The position numbers and the translations under genes were made by a program. Shown piece by piece: positions 16,967-24,787 of a stretch of DNA of 60,392 nucleotides. Numbering within the stretch: position 1 is the stretch's first letter; each line of letters starts with the position of its first letter. Source of the stretch: Myxococcales bacterium (lineage in GTDB: Bacteria > Myxococcota > Polyangia > Nannocystales > Nannocystaceae); contig JAEUJW010000076.1 in assembly GCA_016793465.1 (NCBI GenBank), positions 1 to 60,392 of the forward strand. The letters are read 5' to 3'. Below the pieces are notes generated by a model. That model was not told where the DNA came from. It did no database searches and saw nothing but the letters and a program-made list of their open reading frames with translations.

Positions 16967-17919
16967 ACCGCCAGCGTCCTCCACAGCAAGAACCCGCCGG
17001 CGAGCACCGCGGCGTAGAGCCCGAGCAGCGCCAGGCTGGCCGCGAGCCCCGGCGAGCTGTCGAGCGCCCGCTCCCACCCGCGCGACATGCACGACGCGAT
17101 CACCCGCGCGGCCCGCGGCGCGTACGGGTTGAGCTGCATGGTCCGCACGGTCTCCCAGATCGCCGCGGCGCGGAACGCTGGCGCGGTGGCCAGCAGCGCC
17201 GTCGGCCGCGGCGCCGGCACCTGCGCGCGCATCGATCGCCCGAGCCGCGCGACCCGCTCCTGCCACGACGCGCCGAGCAGCATGAACGCCGCCAGCACGC
17301 CGACCACCACGCTCCCGCGGGTGTACGCCCACCAGCCGAGCAGCCCCGCGGTCGCCAGTCGGAACCACAGCTCGACCACCGGCCAGCGCGAGAACAGCAG
17401 GATGTTGACGAGGTGCCCGCCGTCGAACGGCAGCAGCGGCGCGAGGTTGACGAAGTTCACGAACAGCAGCAGCGCCGTGAACATCGCCCCGACCTCGCCG
17501 AGCGCCGTCGGGCCCACGCCGAACAGCAGCGCGAGCCCCAGCGCGATGCCCGGCAGCGGCCCCGCCAGCGCCACCACGGCCCGCTGCGTGCCGGTCGCGT
17601 CGGGCTTCTTGCCGGCGGCCGCCGCCCCGAACAGCGGGATGAAGAACATCCGCAGGTCGCGGAACCCGAACGCCCGCATGGCCGCCAGGTGCCCGAGCTC
17701 GTGCAGCACCAGCACCGCCACCAGCAGCCCGACGAACACCCACGGCTGGCCGCCGCCGAACACCTGCTGCGCCGACACGAACAGCCCCGCCGACAGCGCC
17801 ATCAACCACAGGCCCTGGCCCGCGTTGCCGCCGTCGGGCCGGGCCATGCGCTGCAGCTCGGCGTCGACCGCCGCCAGGTCGGGCGCCACCCGCTCGTCGG
17901 CCGGGCTCATCGTCGACAT
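16963..17919 (-). CDS. M50 (site-2 protease-like) membrane metalloprotease
   Basis: The product is 318 aa. LVLHELGHLAAMRAFG near residue 70 carries the HExxH zinc motif inside a membrane helix, and LAPLLPFDGGHLVN near 160 supplies the Asp ligand (the usual NPDG becomes PFDGG). About six hydrophobic segments are seen, including a C-terminal one at about 295-315. There is no PDZ domain. Intramembrane cleavage of anti-sigma factors or other membrane substrates is the family role; the substrate here is unknown. It forms a two-gene unit with the beta-domain protein downstream. Confidence 0.85.
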   Translation of the reverse strand: MSTMSPADERVAPDLAAVDAELQRMARPDGGNAGQGLWLMALSAGLFVSAQQVFGGGQPWVFVGLLVAVLVLHELGHLAAMRAFGFRDLRMFFIPLFGAAAAGKKPDATGTQRAVVALAGPLPGIALGLALLFGVGPTALGEVGAMFTALLLFVNFVNLAPLLPFDGGHLVNILLFSRWPVVELWFRLATAGLLGWWAYTRGSVVVGVLAAFMLLGASWQERVARLGRSMRAQVPAPRPTALLATAPAFRAAAIWETVRTMQLNPYAPRAARVIASCMSRGWERALDSSPGLAASLALLGLYAAVLAGGFLLWRTLAV

Positions 17920-17968
17920 CGTCGCACCGACCCCGCCGACGCACCAGGCCCCGCCGGCATTCCCGGCC

Positions 17969-17995
17969 GGGCGCGCGCCGGGGCGGCGCGCGCCC
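17969..17995. terminator. GC hairpin, candidate terminator after the DUF4215 gene
   Basis: GGGCGCGCGCC (17969-17979) and GGCGCGCGCCC (17985-17995) form a perfect 11-bp stem with a 5-nt loop, 13 bp beyond the leftward gene's stop codon. No T-run follows, so termination is inferred from position and stem strength. Confidence 0.5.
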
Positions 17996-18007
17996 GCCGC
18001 GGACGGC

Positions 18008-18907
18008 TCAGCACCCGTAGGTGATGACGACCTGGAAGGCCGTGCCGACCGGCGCCCCCGGCACGCTGGTGAGCGACTCGTGGCAGTTGCCGTTGGCGTT
18101 GTGGTAGATCGACACGGTGTTGTTCTGGCCGAGCTTGTAGAGGTTGGTCGGCACGTTGAACGTCGCGTTGCCGACCGCGAAGTTGCCGCACGCGCAGTCG
18201 GGCCCGTTCTGCTGGCCCCACGTCCCGACCTGCGTGCCCTCGTAGCGGAACAGCATGGCGTTGCCGGCGTTGCAGGCGTGCTCGATCCCCGCCTTCATCT
18301 GCAACGCCTTGACGATCTTCCCGGCCGGCACCACGTCCGCGAACGTCCCGCTGATGATCGTGCCCACCCCCTGGCCGACCTTGTAGTTGGCCTGGTTGCA
18401 GCACCCGCCGCCCCAGCCCACCGTCTGCGCGAACGAGATGTTGACGACCACCTGCGTGTCGCCGCACGTCGTGCAGGTGTTGCTGCACAGGTCGTTGTTG
18501 ACCATGTTGCCGTCGTCGCACTGCTCGACGCCCTGGTACACGAAGCCGTCGCCGCACTTGGCGGTCTTGCAGCCCATCACGCACATGTCCGTGTTGACCA
18601 TGTTGCCGTCGTCGCACTGCTCGGCGTTGCTCGGCTGCACGAACGTGTCCCCGCAGGTCGCGCTCTTGCAGGCGTTGGTGCAGGCGTCGACGTTGCTGAC
18701 GTTGCCGTCGTCGCACTGCTCGGCGTTGCTCGGCTGCACGAACATGTCGCCGCACGCCGCGTTCTTGCAGGCGTTGGTGCAGGCGTCGACGTTGCTCTGG
18801 TTGCCGTCGTCGCACTGCTCGACGTTGGCCTGCACGAACGTGTCGCCGCACTTGGCGAGCTTGCAGGTCGCCAGGCAGGCGTCCTGGTTCGACAGGTTGC
18901 CGAAGTC
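18008..18907 (-). pseudogene. 5'-truncated DUF4215 Cys-rich repeat protein
   Basis: About 300 residues remain. Four to five tandem DUF4215 repeats of about 36 residues (pattern CGDxFVQ..EQCDDGN..N.DACTNACK) are followed by a beta-rich C-terminal domain ending HNANGNCHES...VVITYGC. Reading upstream, the expected CDDGN of the first repeat becomes LDFGN, and beyond that the frame runs into the integrase gene with unrelated residues and no signal peptide. The 5' end was therefore lost where the integrase-bearing element begins. The missing N-terminus was not found elsewhere in the window. An in-frame ATG inside the integrase could still allow a cytoplasmic product. Confidence 0.75.
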
Positions 18908-18926
18908 CAACCCTACCCGTAGCTCA
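18890..18926. other. Probable left junction (attL) of the integrated element
   Basis: Homology of the DUF4215 gene to its own repeats stops at about 18895-18907, within 20-30 bp of the integrase stop codon (18924). Tyrosine recombinase genes commonly lie beside their attachment site, so the crossover is placed here. No matching right copy was found by eye in the 53.9-58.5 kb region, so the core sequence is undefined. Confidence 0.45.
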
Positions 18927-20387
18927 GTGCAGGGGCACGAGATCCGGGTCGTTGCCCCGCGTTGCCCTGGGGTTGCCAAAGGCGTCGGGGTCGGTAAGGG
19001 CCGCCACGGCCTGCGCCGCAAGCTCACCCTGGTTGAGGTGGACGTAGTACTTCATCGTCGTCGCCATCCGCGCATGACGGGCCAGGGCCTGAAGCGCGTA
19101 GGGGCTCACTCCCCTGTGCGCGAGCAGCGTCAGAACGCTGTGGCGGATGCGGTGCGGACCGAAGACGGGCAGCTTCGTGCGCTCCTGCGCCCGTCGTACT
19201 CGCATCCCGAGCATGCCCTCGAGCACGTGGCTGTTCTGCAGCTTCTTCGGGATGCTGTGGGGGCTAAACTGCCCGTCGGGCACGAACACGAACTCCCCCC
19301 TGGGCTGGTAGGCTTGAAGGGCCTCCACGAGGCGGGGTGTAAGCGGGACAACCCCGTCTTCCCCCTTGGCGGTGTCCTGGAGGACACCTTTGGAGACACA
19401 CCGTGTGATCTCCATCGTGCGCTCGTCCAGGCGGATGTCCTTCCACATCAGCCCGGCGCATTCACCGATGCGGAGCGCGCCATCGGTGAGTAGCAGGTGC
19501 AGGGCCCGATCCTCTTCGTTCCTGGCCCCGGCGATGAAGCGCTCGAGATCTGCACGCGAGTAGACCTCGACCTTGGGCTTTCGCTGTTTCACCCAGTTCA
19601 GCTTCGGGAGCTGGTGGGTCTTGAGGAGCTCACCCTCTCCCTGAGCGAACTGCAGGACGACGTTGACGGCCTCGCAGATCTGGCGCGTGTAGTTGTAGGA
19701 CAACTTCCGCTCCTGCCTCAGATGCGTTCGGAGCTTTGACAGAGCCTTTTCATCGATCCTGTCAATCCGGTGGGAACCCAGAACCTCGCGGATGTGGATC
19801 CACGCGTTTGCGTAGTTGAGCTTCGAGCTGTGCTTGAGCTCGGCGATGTGGCCGACCTCGAACACGGGCCAGAACTCCGCGAGCGTCTTCGTGAGCGCGA
19901 TGGTGTTGCTTTTTTCGGGGGTCTCTCCTTCCTTTCGCTCGTCATGATCGACAGGCCGGAGACAAAGCTCTTTGTAGAGCTTGAGCGCCTCCGCACGCCC
20001 CCACTCGGTCGCTGCGACCGCGTCCATGCCAACCGGCGCCACGATGCGGCGGCGGACGGGTTGCGCTGGGTCGAGCGGATGGGTGAGGTTGATGTCGACA
20101 TGCTGGCGGGTTCGGTCTTTGAAGTACGGGCGGGTCTTCACTTCCAGGTCTCGCACACTGGACTCTTTCCGCCCCTTCGCTTCCTGTTCCGCCAGCCAAC
20201 GTACAACATCGCGCCGCGCGTAAGCAACCCTCCGGCCCATCCGCACGACCGGTGGACCCACCCCTTCGGAACGCCATTTTTCGAGCGTTCGGGGGCTCAG
20301 TTGGAGGAACTTCGCAGCCTGCTCGGCGGTGAGAACTGCGTCAAAATCACCTTCCCGAGATCGCTCTCCAGTCGTTCGATCGCCCAC
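18924..20387 (-). CDS. Tyrosine recombinase with N-terminal AlpA/excisionase-like HTH
   Basis: The product is 487 aa from GTG 20387, with GGAGGGGG 7 bp upstream. Residues 18-68 (LTAEQAAKFLQLSPRTLEKW, then RRVAYARRDVVRWL) are a MerR/AlpA-type winged helix, normally a separate excisionase or regulator. A core-binding domain follows (about 165-260). The catalytic domain carries Arg in GALRIGECAGL (about 303), Lys in VSKGVLQDTAKG, HRIRHSVL (about 411), ARHARMATTMKYY (His about 436, Tyr about 446). All expected catalytic residues appear present. It is the left-most gene of the element and is transcribed outward. The HTH fusion suggests one protein handles both directions or represses its own promoter. 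Confidence 0.9.
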   Translation of the reverse strand: MGDRTTGERSREGDFDAVLTAEQAAKFLQLSPRTLEKWRSEGVGPPVVRMGRRVAYARRDVVRWLAEQEAKGRKESSVRDLEVKTRPYFKDRTRQHVDINLTHPLDPAQPVRRRIVAPVGMDAVAATEWGRAEALKLYKELCLRPVDHDERKEGETPEKSNTIALTKTLAEFWPVFEVGHIAELKHSSKLNYANAWIHIREVLGSHRIDRIDEKALSKLRTHLRQERKLSYNYTRQICEAVNVVLQFAQGEGELLKTHQLPKLNWVKQRKPKVEVYSRADLERFIAGARNEEDRALHLLLTDGALRIGECAGLMWKDIRLDERTMEITRCVSKGVLQDTAKGEDGVVPLTPRLVEALQAYQPRGEFVFVPDGQFSPHSIPKKLQNSHVLEGMLGMRVRRAQERTKLPVFGPHRIRHSVLTLLAHRGVSPYALQALARHARMATTMKYYVHLNQGELAAQAVAALTDPDAFGNPRATRGNDPDLVPLH

Positions 20388-20512
20388 TACCGCCCCCTCC
20401 CCCGAGCACCGCCCCCGCCGATTTTCCCGTGAATGTCATGTGTTGTGCAAGACTCCGACGACGACGACGGCGAGGAGGCTGGCTACGCCGAAATCGATAC
20501 GGGTCGAGGGTC
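20388..20512. promoter_or_regulatory. Spacer upstream of the integrase
   Basis: These 125 bp lie between the integrase start and the end of the leftward operon. On the minus strand a TTGCAC (-35-like) precedes a GAAAAT stretch at about 17 bp spacing, which could be the integrase promoter. The match is weak. No strong terminator for the long operon is seen here. Confidence 0.3.
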
Positions 20513-21283
20513 TCAGCCGCCCTTCTCGGTGGCGAGCCCGTCCTGCAGGTCGCGGGCCCACTCGACCATCCACGACTTCGGCGGGCACGACTCGGTCTCC
20601 GCCTTCGTCGCGGCCTCGAACTTCTCGAAGAACGCGGCCAGCCGACCGAGGCCCTGCAGCTCACGCTCGGCGAGCGGGGGCAGCGGCTCCGCGCGCACGT
20701 AGGGGGCGTCCGCGGGCGGCAGGAGGCCGACGAGGCCGAACGCCTCGGCGCAGAACTCCCGGATCTCCCGCGCCCCCGCCGAGTACGCGCCGAGCTTGTC
20801 GGCCCACACCGCGCGCAGGCTCTCCGACGTCGCGGCCAGCACGTTGCACCGATGAAGCACCACGTTGGTGCTCTGGAGGCCGAGGTCGAGTTCGTCCTCC
20901 GGCAGCGAGTAGCCGTGCGAGTAGTTGCGAACCCGCATCACGCGACCGGAGAGCTTCGGAGCGATCTCCGCGGCAGCCCGCTCTGCGTTCGAATCGTCGA
21001 CCAGGAGGAGCCAGAGGTTGGGCCGGAGCACCTCGATCGACCTCGCGCCGTTGCACACGTCGAACACGAGCAGGTCGAGGTCCGTCGGCAACTCGTCGCG
21101 GGTGCCGTCAAACCACAGGAGGCCGGCAGAGCGCAAGTGCCGGCTCAGCTCGTTCGTCCGGTCGATCGAGACGCCGGCTACCCGCTTCGGGCCGAGCAGT
21201 TCGGCGCCGAAGTAGACGAGGTGCGCGGCGGTCATCGTGCGGCCGTCCCCGCCCGTTCCACTGGATACGTTGATGATCTTCAC
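20513..21283 (-). CDS. ParA/MinD-like ATPase with Lys-to-Arg Walker A
   Basis: The product is 256 aa from GTG 21283, with AAGGAG 8 bp upstream. The first 20 residues follow the ParA pattern, beta strand then P-loop, but read SGTGGDGRTMT (residues 8-18), with Arg15 where the invariant Lys should be and no deviant upstream Lys except Lys2. DLDLLVFDVCNG (about 68-79) fits the Walker B strand. VVLHRCNVL occupies the place of the usual base-contacting segment. ParA proteins partition plasmids or position complexes on nucleoid or membrane; this one may bind nucleotide without normal hydrolysis. It is the last gene of the long leftward operon. Confidence 0.6.
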   Translation of the reverse strand: MKIINVSSGTGGDGRTMTAAHLVYFGAELLGPKRVAGVSIDRTNELSRHLRSAGLLWFDGTRDELPTDLDLLVFDVCNGARSIEVLRPNLWLLLVDDSNAERAAAEIAPKLSGRVMRVRNYSHGYSLPEDELDLGLQSTNVVLHRCNVLAATSESLRAVWADKLGAYSAGAREIREFCAEAFGLVGLLPPADAPYVRAEPLPPLAERELQGLGRLAAFFEKFEAATKAETESCPPKSWMVEWARDLQDGLATEKGG

Positions 21284-21316
21284 AAGACTTCTCCTTGCTG
21301 CTGTTGCCGTTCAGGA

Positions 21317-22384
21317 TCACTGAAGAATGTGGTGGTCCCCCGCCGCGTCGGACCCGGCGACGGCGCCGTGCAGGACACGGTCCAACGTGGGGACGAGGAT
21401 CATCTCCGCCCGGGCGCCGAGCGCCGTGACGATGCGATCGACCGTCCGCAGACAGGGGTTCGGGTCAACCTGGTTAAACAGGGTGCTGAGTTGGGAGCGG
21501 TGGATGCCGGTCAGGTCGGCCAGCGCAGCGACCGTGAGCCGTCGCTGGCGGGTCAGGGCCTTCAGCCGTGCGATCAACGCGGCTGGGGTCGACTCGGGGA
21601 CCCCGCACAGCCGGGCGCCCGCACCGCGCACGAATTCCAGGAAGAGGCGAAGGGACGTCCGACGGTCCGTCCGCGTGAAGACGTGCTCGACGAACGCCGG
21701 CTCGCGCTTCACACGCTCCGCCAGCGCCTCCGGGCTCATCTCCACGGCCCGCATCCAGACCGCGAGCCGCTTGACCCACGCCCGAGAGTCGACCCCGATG
21801 GTCCCATGCGTGGGCGGGGTCTCTGAACCTGGCTCTTCGCCAGCGTGTGCGATGACCCCGATGGTGCCGTGCTTGGGAGGGGTCGCTGAACTCGGCTCTT
21901 CGCCAGCGACGTCGTCTTCCCTATCCTCGGGGTCCTCGGGTTCATCGAGGATCTCCCGAAGCTGCTCGGAAAACGCCGCAGTCGCGTCATTCGGAGGTCC
22001 AACCTTGGTAGCGGGGATCGCAAGCTGGAGACCGGGGAAGATGTCCGCGGCCGCGGTCTCAGCATCCGCAATAAAGGCTCCGCGCCTGAACACGAAGTCG
22101 TGCGCGAGCGCGTCGAGCTGCGAGGCGAGGACGTCGATCCGCGACGGATCGGACTCGGAGAGCCAGGCCGGCTCCTTCGGCCCGGCGAGCGCGAGCAGAT
22201 GCGACATGGCCCGGTGCACCTGGACCATCGCGTCGTGGTGCCTCTCTGCGCGTTCCAGTTGTTCGGCGGCCGAGCGGGCGCAACGCTCGCAGAGAAGACC
22301 GTCCCGCACTCGAACGAAGAATCTGGACACCTGCCAGTCGGCGTTTGACTGACACTCCATGCAAATGACCGTTCCATCACCCAT
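21317..22384 (-). CDS. Zinc-ribbon-like and double-HTH regulator
   Basis: The product is 355 aa from ATG 22384, chosen for its GAGAAGGGAG upstream. Cys8-x2-Cys11 and Cys32-x2-Cys35 suggest an N-terminal zinc knuckle. Residues 190-220 hold two copies of a GTIGV-centred segment (EEPSSATPPKHGTIG / EEPGSETPPTHGTIG), a linker duplication. The C-terminal third carries an XRE-like helix-turn-helix (LTVAALADLTGIHRSQLSTL), preceded by a second HTH-like stretch (MSPEALAERVKREPAFVEHV). It is probably the element's transcription regulator or a DNA-binding scaffold. Target sites are unknown; the palindrome at 53991 is one candidate. Confidence 0.6.
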   Translation of the reverse strand: MGDGTVICMECQSNADWQVSRFFVRVRDGLLCERCARSAAEQLERAERHHDAMVQVHRAMSHLLALAGPKEPAWLSESDPSRIDVLASQLDALAHDFVFRRGAFIADAETAAADIFPGLQLAIPATKVGPPNDATAAFSEQLREILDEPEDPEDREDDVAGEEPSSATPPKHGTIGVIAHAGEEPGSETPPTHGTIGVDSRAWVKRLAVWMRAVEMSPEALAERVKREPAFVEHVFTRTDRRTSLRLFLEFVRGAGARLCGVPESTPAALIARLKALTRQRRLTVAALADLTGIHRSQLSTLFNQVDPNPCLRTVDRIVTALGARAEMILVPTLDRVLHGAVAGSDAAGDHHILQ

Positions 22385-22505
22385 GACCGACTCCCTTCTC
22401 GTACTCCACATTCCTCGGGTTTGATGCGCGCAGCGGTGCCTACCACCGCCGCTTGTCATGAATCTTCGCGGCCCGCCGTCGTCGCCAGACGCACTGGTAT
22501 TGCGC

Positions 22506-23108
22506 TCAGACCACTTCCTTCGATGCGGGCCGCTTGCGGCCATTCACGTACATCCTCGGAGCGGTGGGCCGACTCGCCGCAACCGCGATCTTGATCTGAA
22601 GCGTACGACCGTCGTCGCCTTGGGCCGCGAAGATGTCGCCATCACGGACGCCCGCCGGCAGCGTCAGCTCAACGGCCTTCCCGTCGAGTTGGATCGGTAG
22701 CATACAACCGGCTGCGGCCTCCTCTGGGGTCAGCCGTACTTCGCGAGGCGCCTCGGCCGCCGCTCTGGCCGCAGCCGCCCGGATCTTGAGGCCGTCGGCG
22801 ACCTGGTCGATGAACCCGCCCAGCGTGGCGGGGAAGGGGTCCGCCTCTGCTTCGCGCGCGGGCGCCCGCTCGAGGTCCATCATTAGAACCGCGTCCGAGA
22901 CGGTGGTCTTACGCAAGTGGGCGTCGATGACCGCGCGGAGGTGACGCCCCACGCCGCCGGCGGCCATGAGCGTCTTCAGGACGCGCATGGTGTTGAGCGC
23001 CGAGCCGACGTGGGCCACGGCGAGCTCGAAGCTCATCGACTCGAGGGTGTCGCGCGATCTGCCCTCGCGCTCGTTGAGCGCCTGCAGCTCACGCAGGATG
23101 GCTTTCAT
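22506..23108 (-). CDS. DnaJ C-terminal-like protein
   Basis: The product is 200 aa from ATG 23108; GTG 23126 is an alternative. The N-terminal two thirds is helical with a coiled-coil-like start (MKAILRELQALNERE). The last 65 residues, VRLTPEEAAAGCMLPI, DGKAVELTLPAGVRDGDI and LQIKIAV, match the beta-rich substrate-binding domain of DnaJ/Hsp40, without J domain or zinc fingers. It may be a chaperone-like adaptor for assembly of other element proteins or may act with the membrane AAA+ ATPase. The DnaJ relation is inferred from pattern and should be tested by profile search. Confidence 0.5.
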   Translation of the reverse strand: MKAILRELQALNEREGRSRDTLESMSFELAVAHVGSALNTMRVLKTLMAAGGVGRHLRAVIDAHLRKTTVSDAVLMMDLERAPAREAEADPFPATLGGFIDQVADGLKIRAAAARAAAEAPREVRLTPEEAAAGCMLPIQLDGKAVELTLPAGVRDGDIFAAQGDDGRTLQIKIAVAASRPTAPRMYVNGRKRPASKEVV

Positions 23109-23167
23109 GAGATCCTCTTCTTTCACGTGCTCCTCCTCGTCTGATCGCTGGTAGCGATCGGCACATA

Positions 23168-23395
23168 TCACCTCAGGCCCTGCGGTTCGCGAGCGGGCCA
23201 AAGACGCCGGACCGCCCACGTGGCCAGGAGTCCGAACACGACGCCTCCGCCGCCGGCCAGCGCCACGTCCCGTAGGGTGTCCTGACGAAAGCGGTCTCCA
23301 AAGAGCGCCAGGTTGTTGTGGAAAGCCTGGAGGCTCAACTCCAGCCCTCGCATCGCGTCCGAGACCTCATTCTGCGACTTTGTAAGATTCGCCAT
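23168..23395 (-). CDS. Small single-span membrane protein A
   Basis: The product is 75 aa from ATG 23395. The amphipathic helical N-terminus (MANLTKSQNEVSDAMRGLEL) is followed by one predicted membrane helix at about 43-64 (VALAGGGGVVFGLLATWAVR) and a basic tail. It has no recognised family. It belongs to a run of small membrane proteins next to the AAA+ ATPase, with 2 bp spacing from the upstream gene. Confidence 0.6.
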   Translation of the reverse strand: MANLTKSQNEVSDAMRGLELSLQAFHNNLALFGDRFRQDTLRDVALAGGGGVVFGLLATWAVRRLWPAREPQGLR

Positions 23396-23397
23396 GC

Positions 23398-23592
23398 TCA
23401 ACCCCTCCGCCCCGCCATCCCGATAGCGCATCCGAGAATCACTCCCGTGATGGCGCTGGCCGAGAGGAGCAGCAATCGCGTTCGATTGAGGATGCTGAGC
23501 TGCTGGTATGCCTCCTTGCCGCCTGCATCGACAAAGGCGGTCGCCTTTTTCGCCCGGTCACGTACGAGGTTCAAGTATTCTTCATCGTCCAT
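23398..23592 (-). CDS. Small single-span membrane protein B
   Basis: The product is 64 aa from ATG 23592, with GGGGAG about 6 bp upstream. The charged N-terminus (MDDEEYLNLVRDRAKKAT) precedes one hydrophobic helix at about 40-60 (LLLLSASAITGVILGCAIGM) and a short Arg-rich end. It is unrecognised. The gene lies between those for the AAA+ ATPase and small protein A. Confidence 0.6.
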   Translation of the reverse strand: MDDEEYLNLVRDRAKKATAFVDAGGKEAYQQLSILNRTRLLLLSASAITGVILGCAIGMAGRRG

Positions 23593-23606
23593 ATCGACTC
23601 CCCTCC

Positions 23607-24656
23607 TCACGCACTGCGCTCACCCCTCGCGCTCTCAGCGATGAATCGGAGCGCCTCGTCGTATTGCCCGCCGTCGTTCGCGTGGCTCACCTGGTCTTTG
23701 ACCATCGCAAACCACTCGTGTGTGTTGGGCCGTACCTGGCCCAGCGCCGCCCGCAGGTGTTCAGCCCCGACCGGCACGTCGACCGGCGCGCCGAGTGACG
23801 CCTGGATGGCCGCGTCGACGGCCTCCTCGACGAGGAGCTCGAGGTCGGCCCCCGAGTACCCGGCGGTCTGACCGGCGATCCAGTCGAGGTCCACGTCTTG
23901 CGCGGCGGGCCGCCCCGCCATCTGGATCCTCAGGATCGCCGCCCGCGCGGCGCGGTCCGGCGGCGGGACGAACAGGACCCGGTCGAAGCGGCCAGGCCGG
24001 CGGAACGCCGGGTCGATCGCCCAGGGGACGTTGGTCGCCCCGAGGACCAGCACGCCGCTGCTCTTGCCGTGAAAGCCGTCCAGTTCGGCGAGGAACTGGC
24101 TGACGATGCCCGAGTGCGTCGACTCGCGGTGCTGCCGGGCGATGAGGCCGTCGAGCTCGTCGAAGAACAGGACCGCCGGTGCGGCGGCCCGAGCCCGGGT
24201 GAAGATCTCGGCGAGCTTGCGCTCGCTCTCGCCGAGCCACATGTCGAGCACGTCGCTCACCGCGACGTTGAAGAACGTCGCGTTGCACTGCCCGGCCGTG
24301 GCCCGCGCGAGGAGGGTCTTGCCGCAACCCGGAGGCCCGTACATTAAGATCCCGCCGCCGGTCCGCTTCTTGAATCGCGCGAACAGCGACGGCTCGCGGA
24401 ACGGGGTGATGATCCGCCGCTCGATCTGCCGCTTGAGCTCCTCGTGGCCGCCGACCTCGGCGAAGGTCACCGTGCTCCGCGTCGGCTGCATCGGCACCTG
24501 CACCTTCAACGGGCGCCGGCTGCGGAGCATCTGGTTGACGAAGAGGCAGGCGCTCGTCACTCCGACCACCCCGGCAGCCACCTTGACCCACGTCGGCGTG
24601 ACCTCGGGAGGGATCGGTGTCCTCTCCTCCGTGTGGTTTTTTCGCTGCTTCGACAT
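23607..24656 (-). CDS. Membrane-anchored AAA+ ATPase
   Basis: The product is 349 aa from ATG 24656, with GAGGAG upstream. A single membrane helix lies at about 24-44 (WVKVAAGVVGVTSACLFVNQ). The AAA module has Walker A GPPGCGKTLLA at about 104-114, Walker B VLFFDELDGL at about 162-171, sensor 1 LGATN, and the Arg-finger region RRPGRFDRVLFVPPP, as in FtsH/Cdc48-type classical AAA proteins. There is no zinc protease domain, so unlike FtsH it cannot degrade alone. It could remodel or extract membrane proteins, perhaps feeding the membrane ClpP-fold protease three genes further up. Confidence 0.9.
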   Translation of the reverse strand: MSKQRKNHTEERTPIPPEVTPTWVKVAAGVVGVTSACLFVNQMLRSRRPLKVQVPMQPTRSTVTFAEVGGHEELKRQIERRIITPFREPSLFARFKKRTGGGILMYGPPGCGKTLLARATAGQCNATFFNVAVSDVLDMWLGESERKLAEIFTRARAAAPAVLFFDELDGLIARQHRESTHSGIVSQFLAELDGFHGKSSGVLVLGATNVPWAIDPAFRRPGRFDRVLFVPPPDRAARAAILRIQMAGRPAAQDVDLDWIAGQTAGYSGADLELLVEEAVDAAIQASLGAPVDVPVGAEHLRAALGQVRPNTHEWFAMVKDQVSHANDGGQYDEALRFIAESARGERSA

Positions 24657-24664
24657 GCGGCTCC

Positions 24665-24787
24665 TCATTTCGGCAAGCGGGTCCAGATCCAGGCGTAGAT
24701 GCCGGCGCCCGTGATCACGGTGCCGAGGACGATCCAGGCCCCGAGGCCCAGACGCGATTTCTTTGCTTCGTCGGGCGATTGATTCAC
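24665..24787 (-). CDS. 40-aa single-span membrane protein
   Basis: The product is 40 aa from GTG 24787, which overlaps the upstream stop as GTGA. After a charged start (NQSPDEAKKSRLG), residues 15-35 (LGAWIVLGTVITGAGIYAWI) form one membrane helix. It is too short for family recognition. Its tight coupling between two clear genes supports it as real. Confidence 0.55.
   Translation of the reverse strand: MNQSPDEAKKSRLGLGAWIVLGTVITGAGIYAWIWTRLPK

Noticed and set aside
18905..18930. GTAGCTCAG at the left junction resembling a tRNA D-arm
   Set aside because: No anticodon arm, T arm or acceptor pairing could be built around it, so a tRNA attachment site is not supported.
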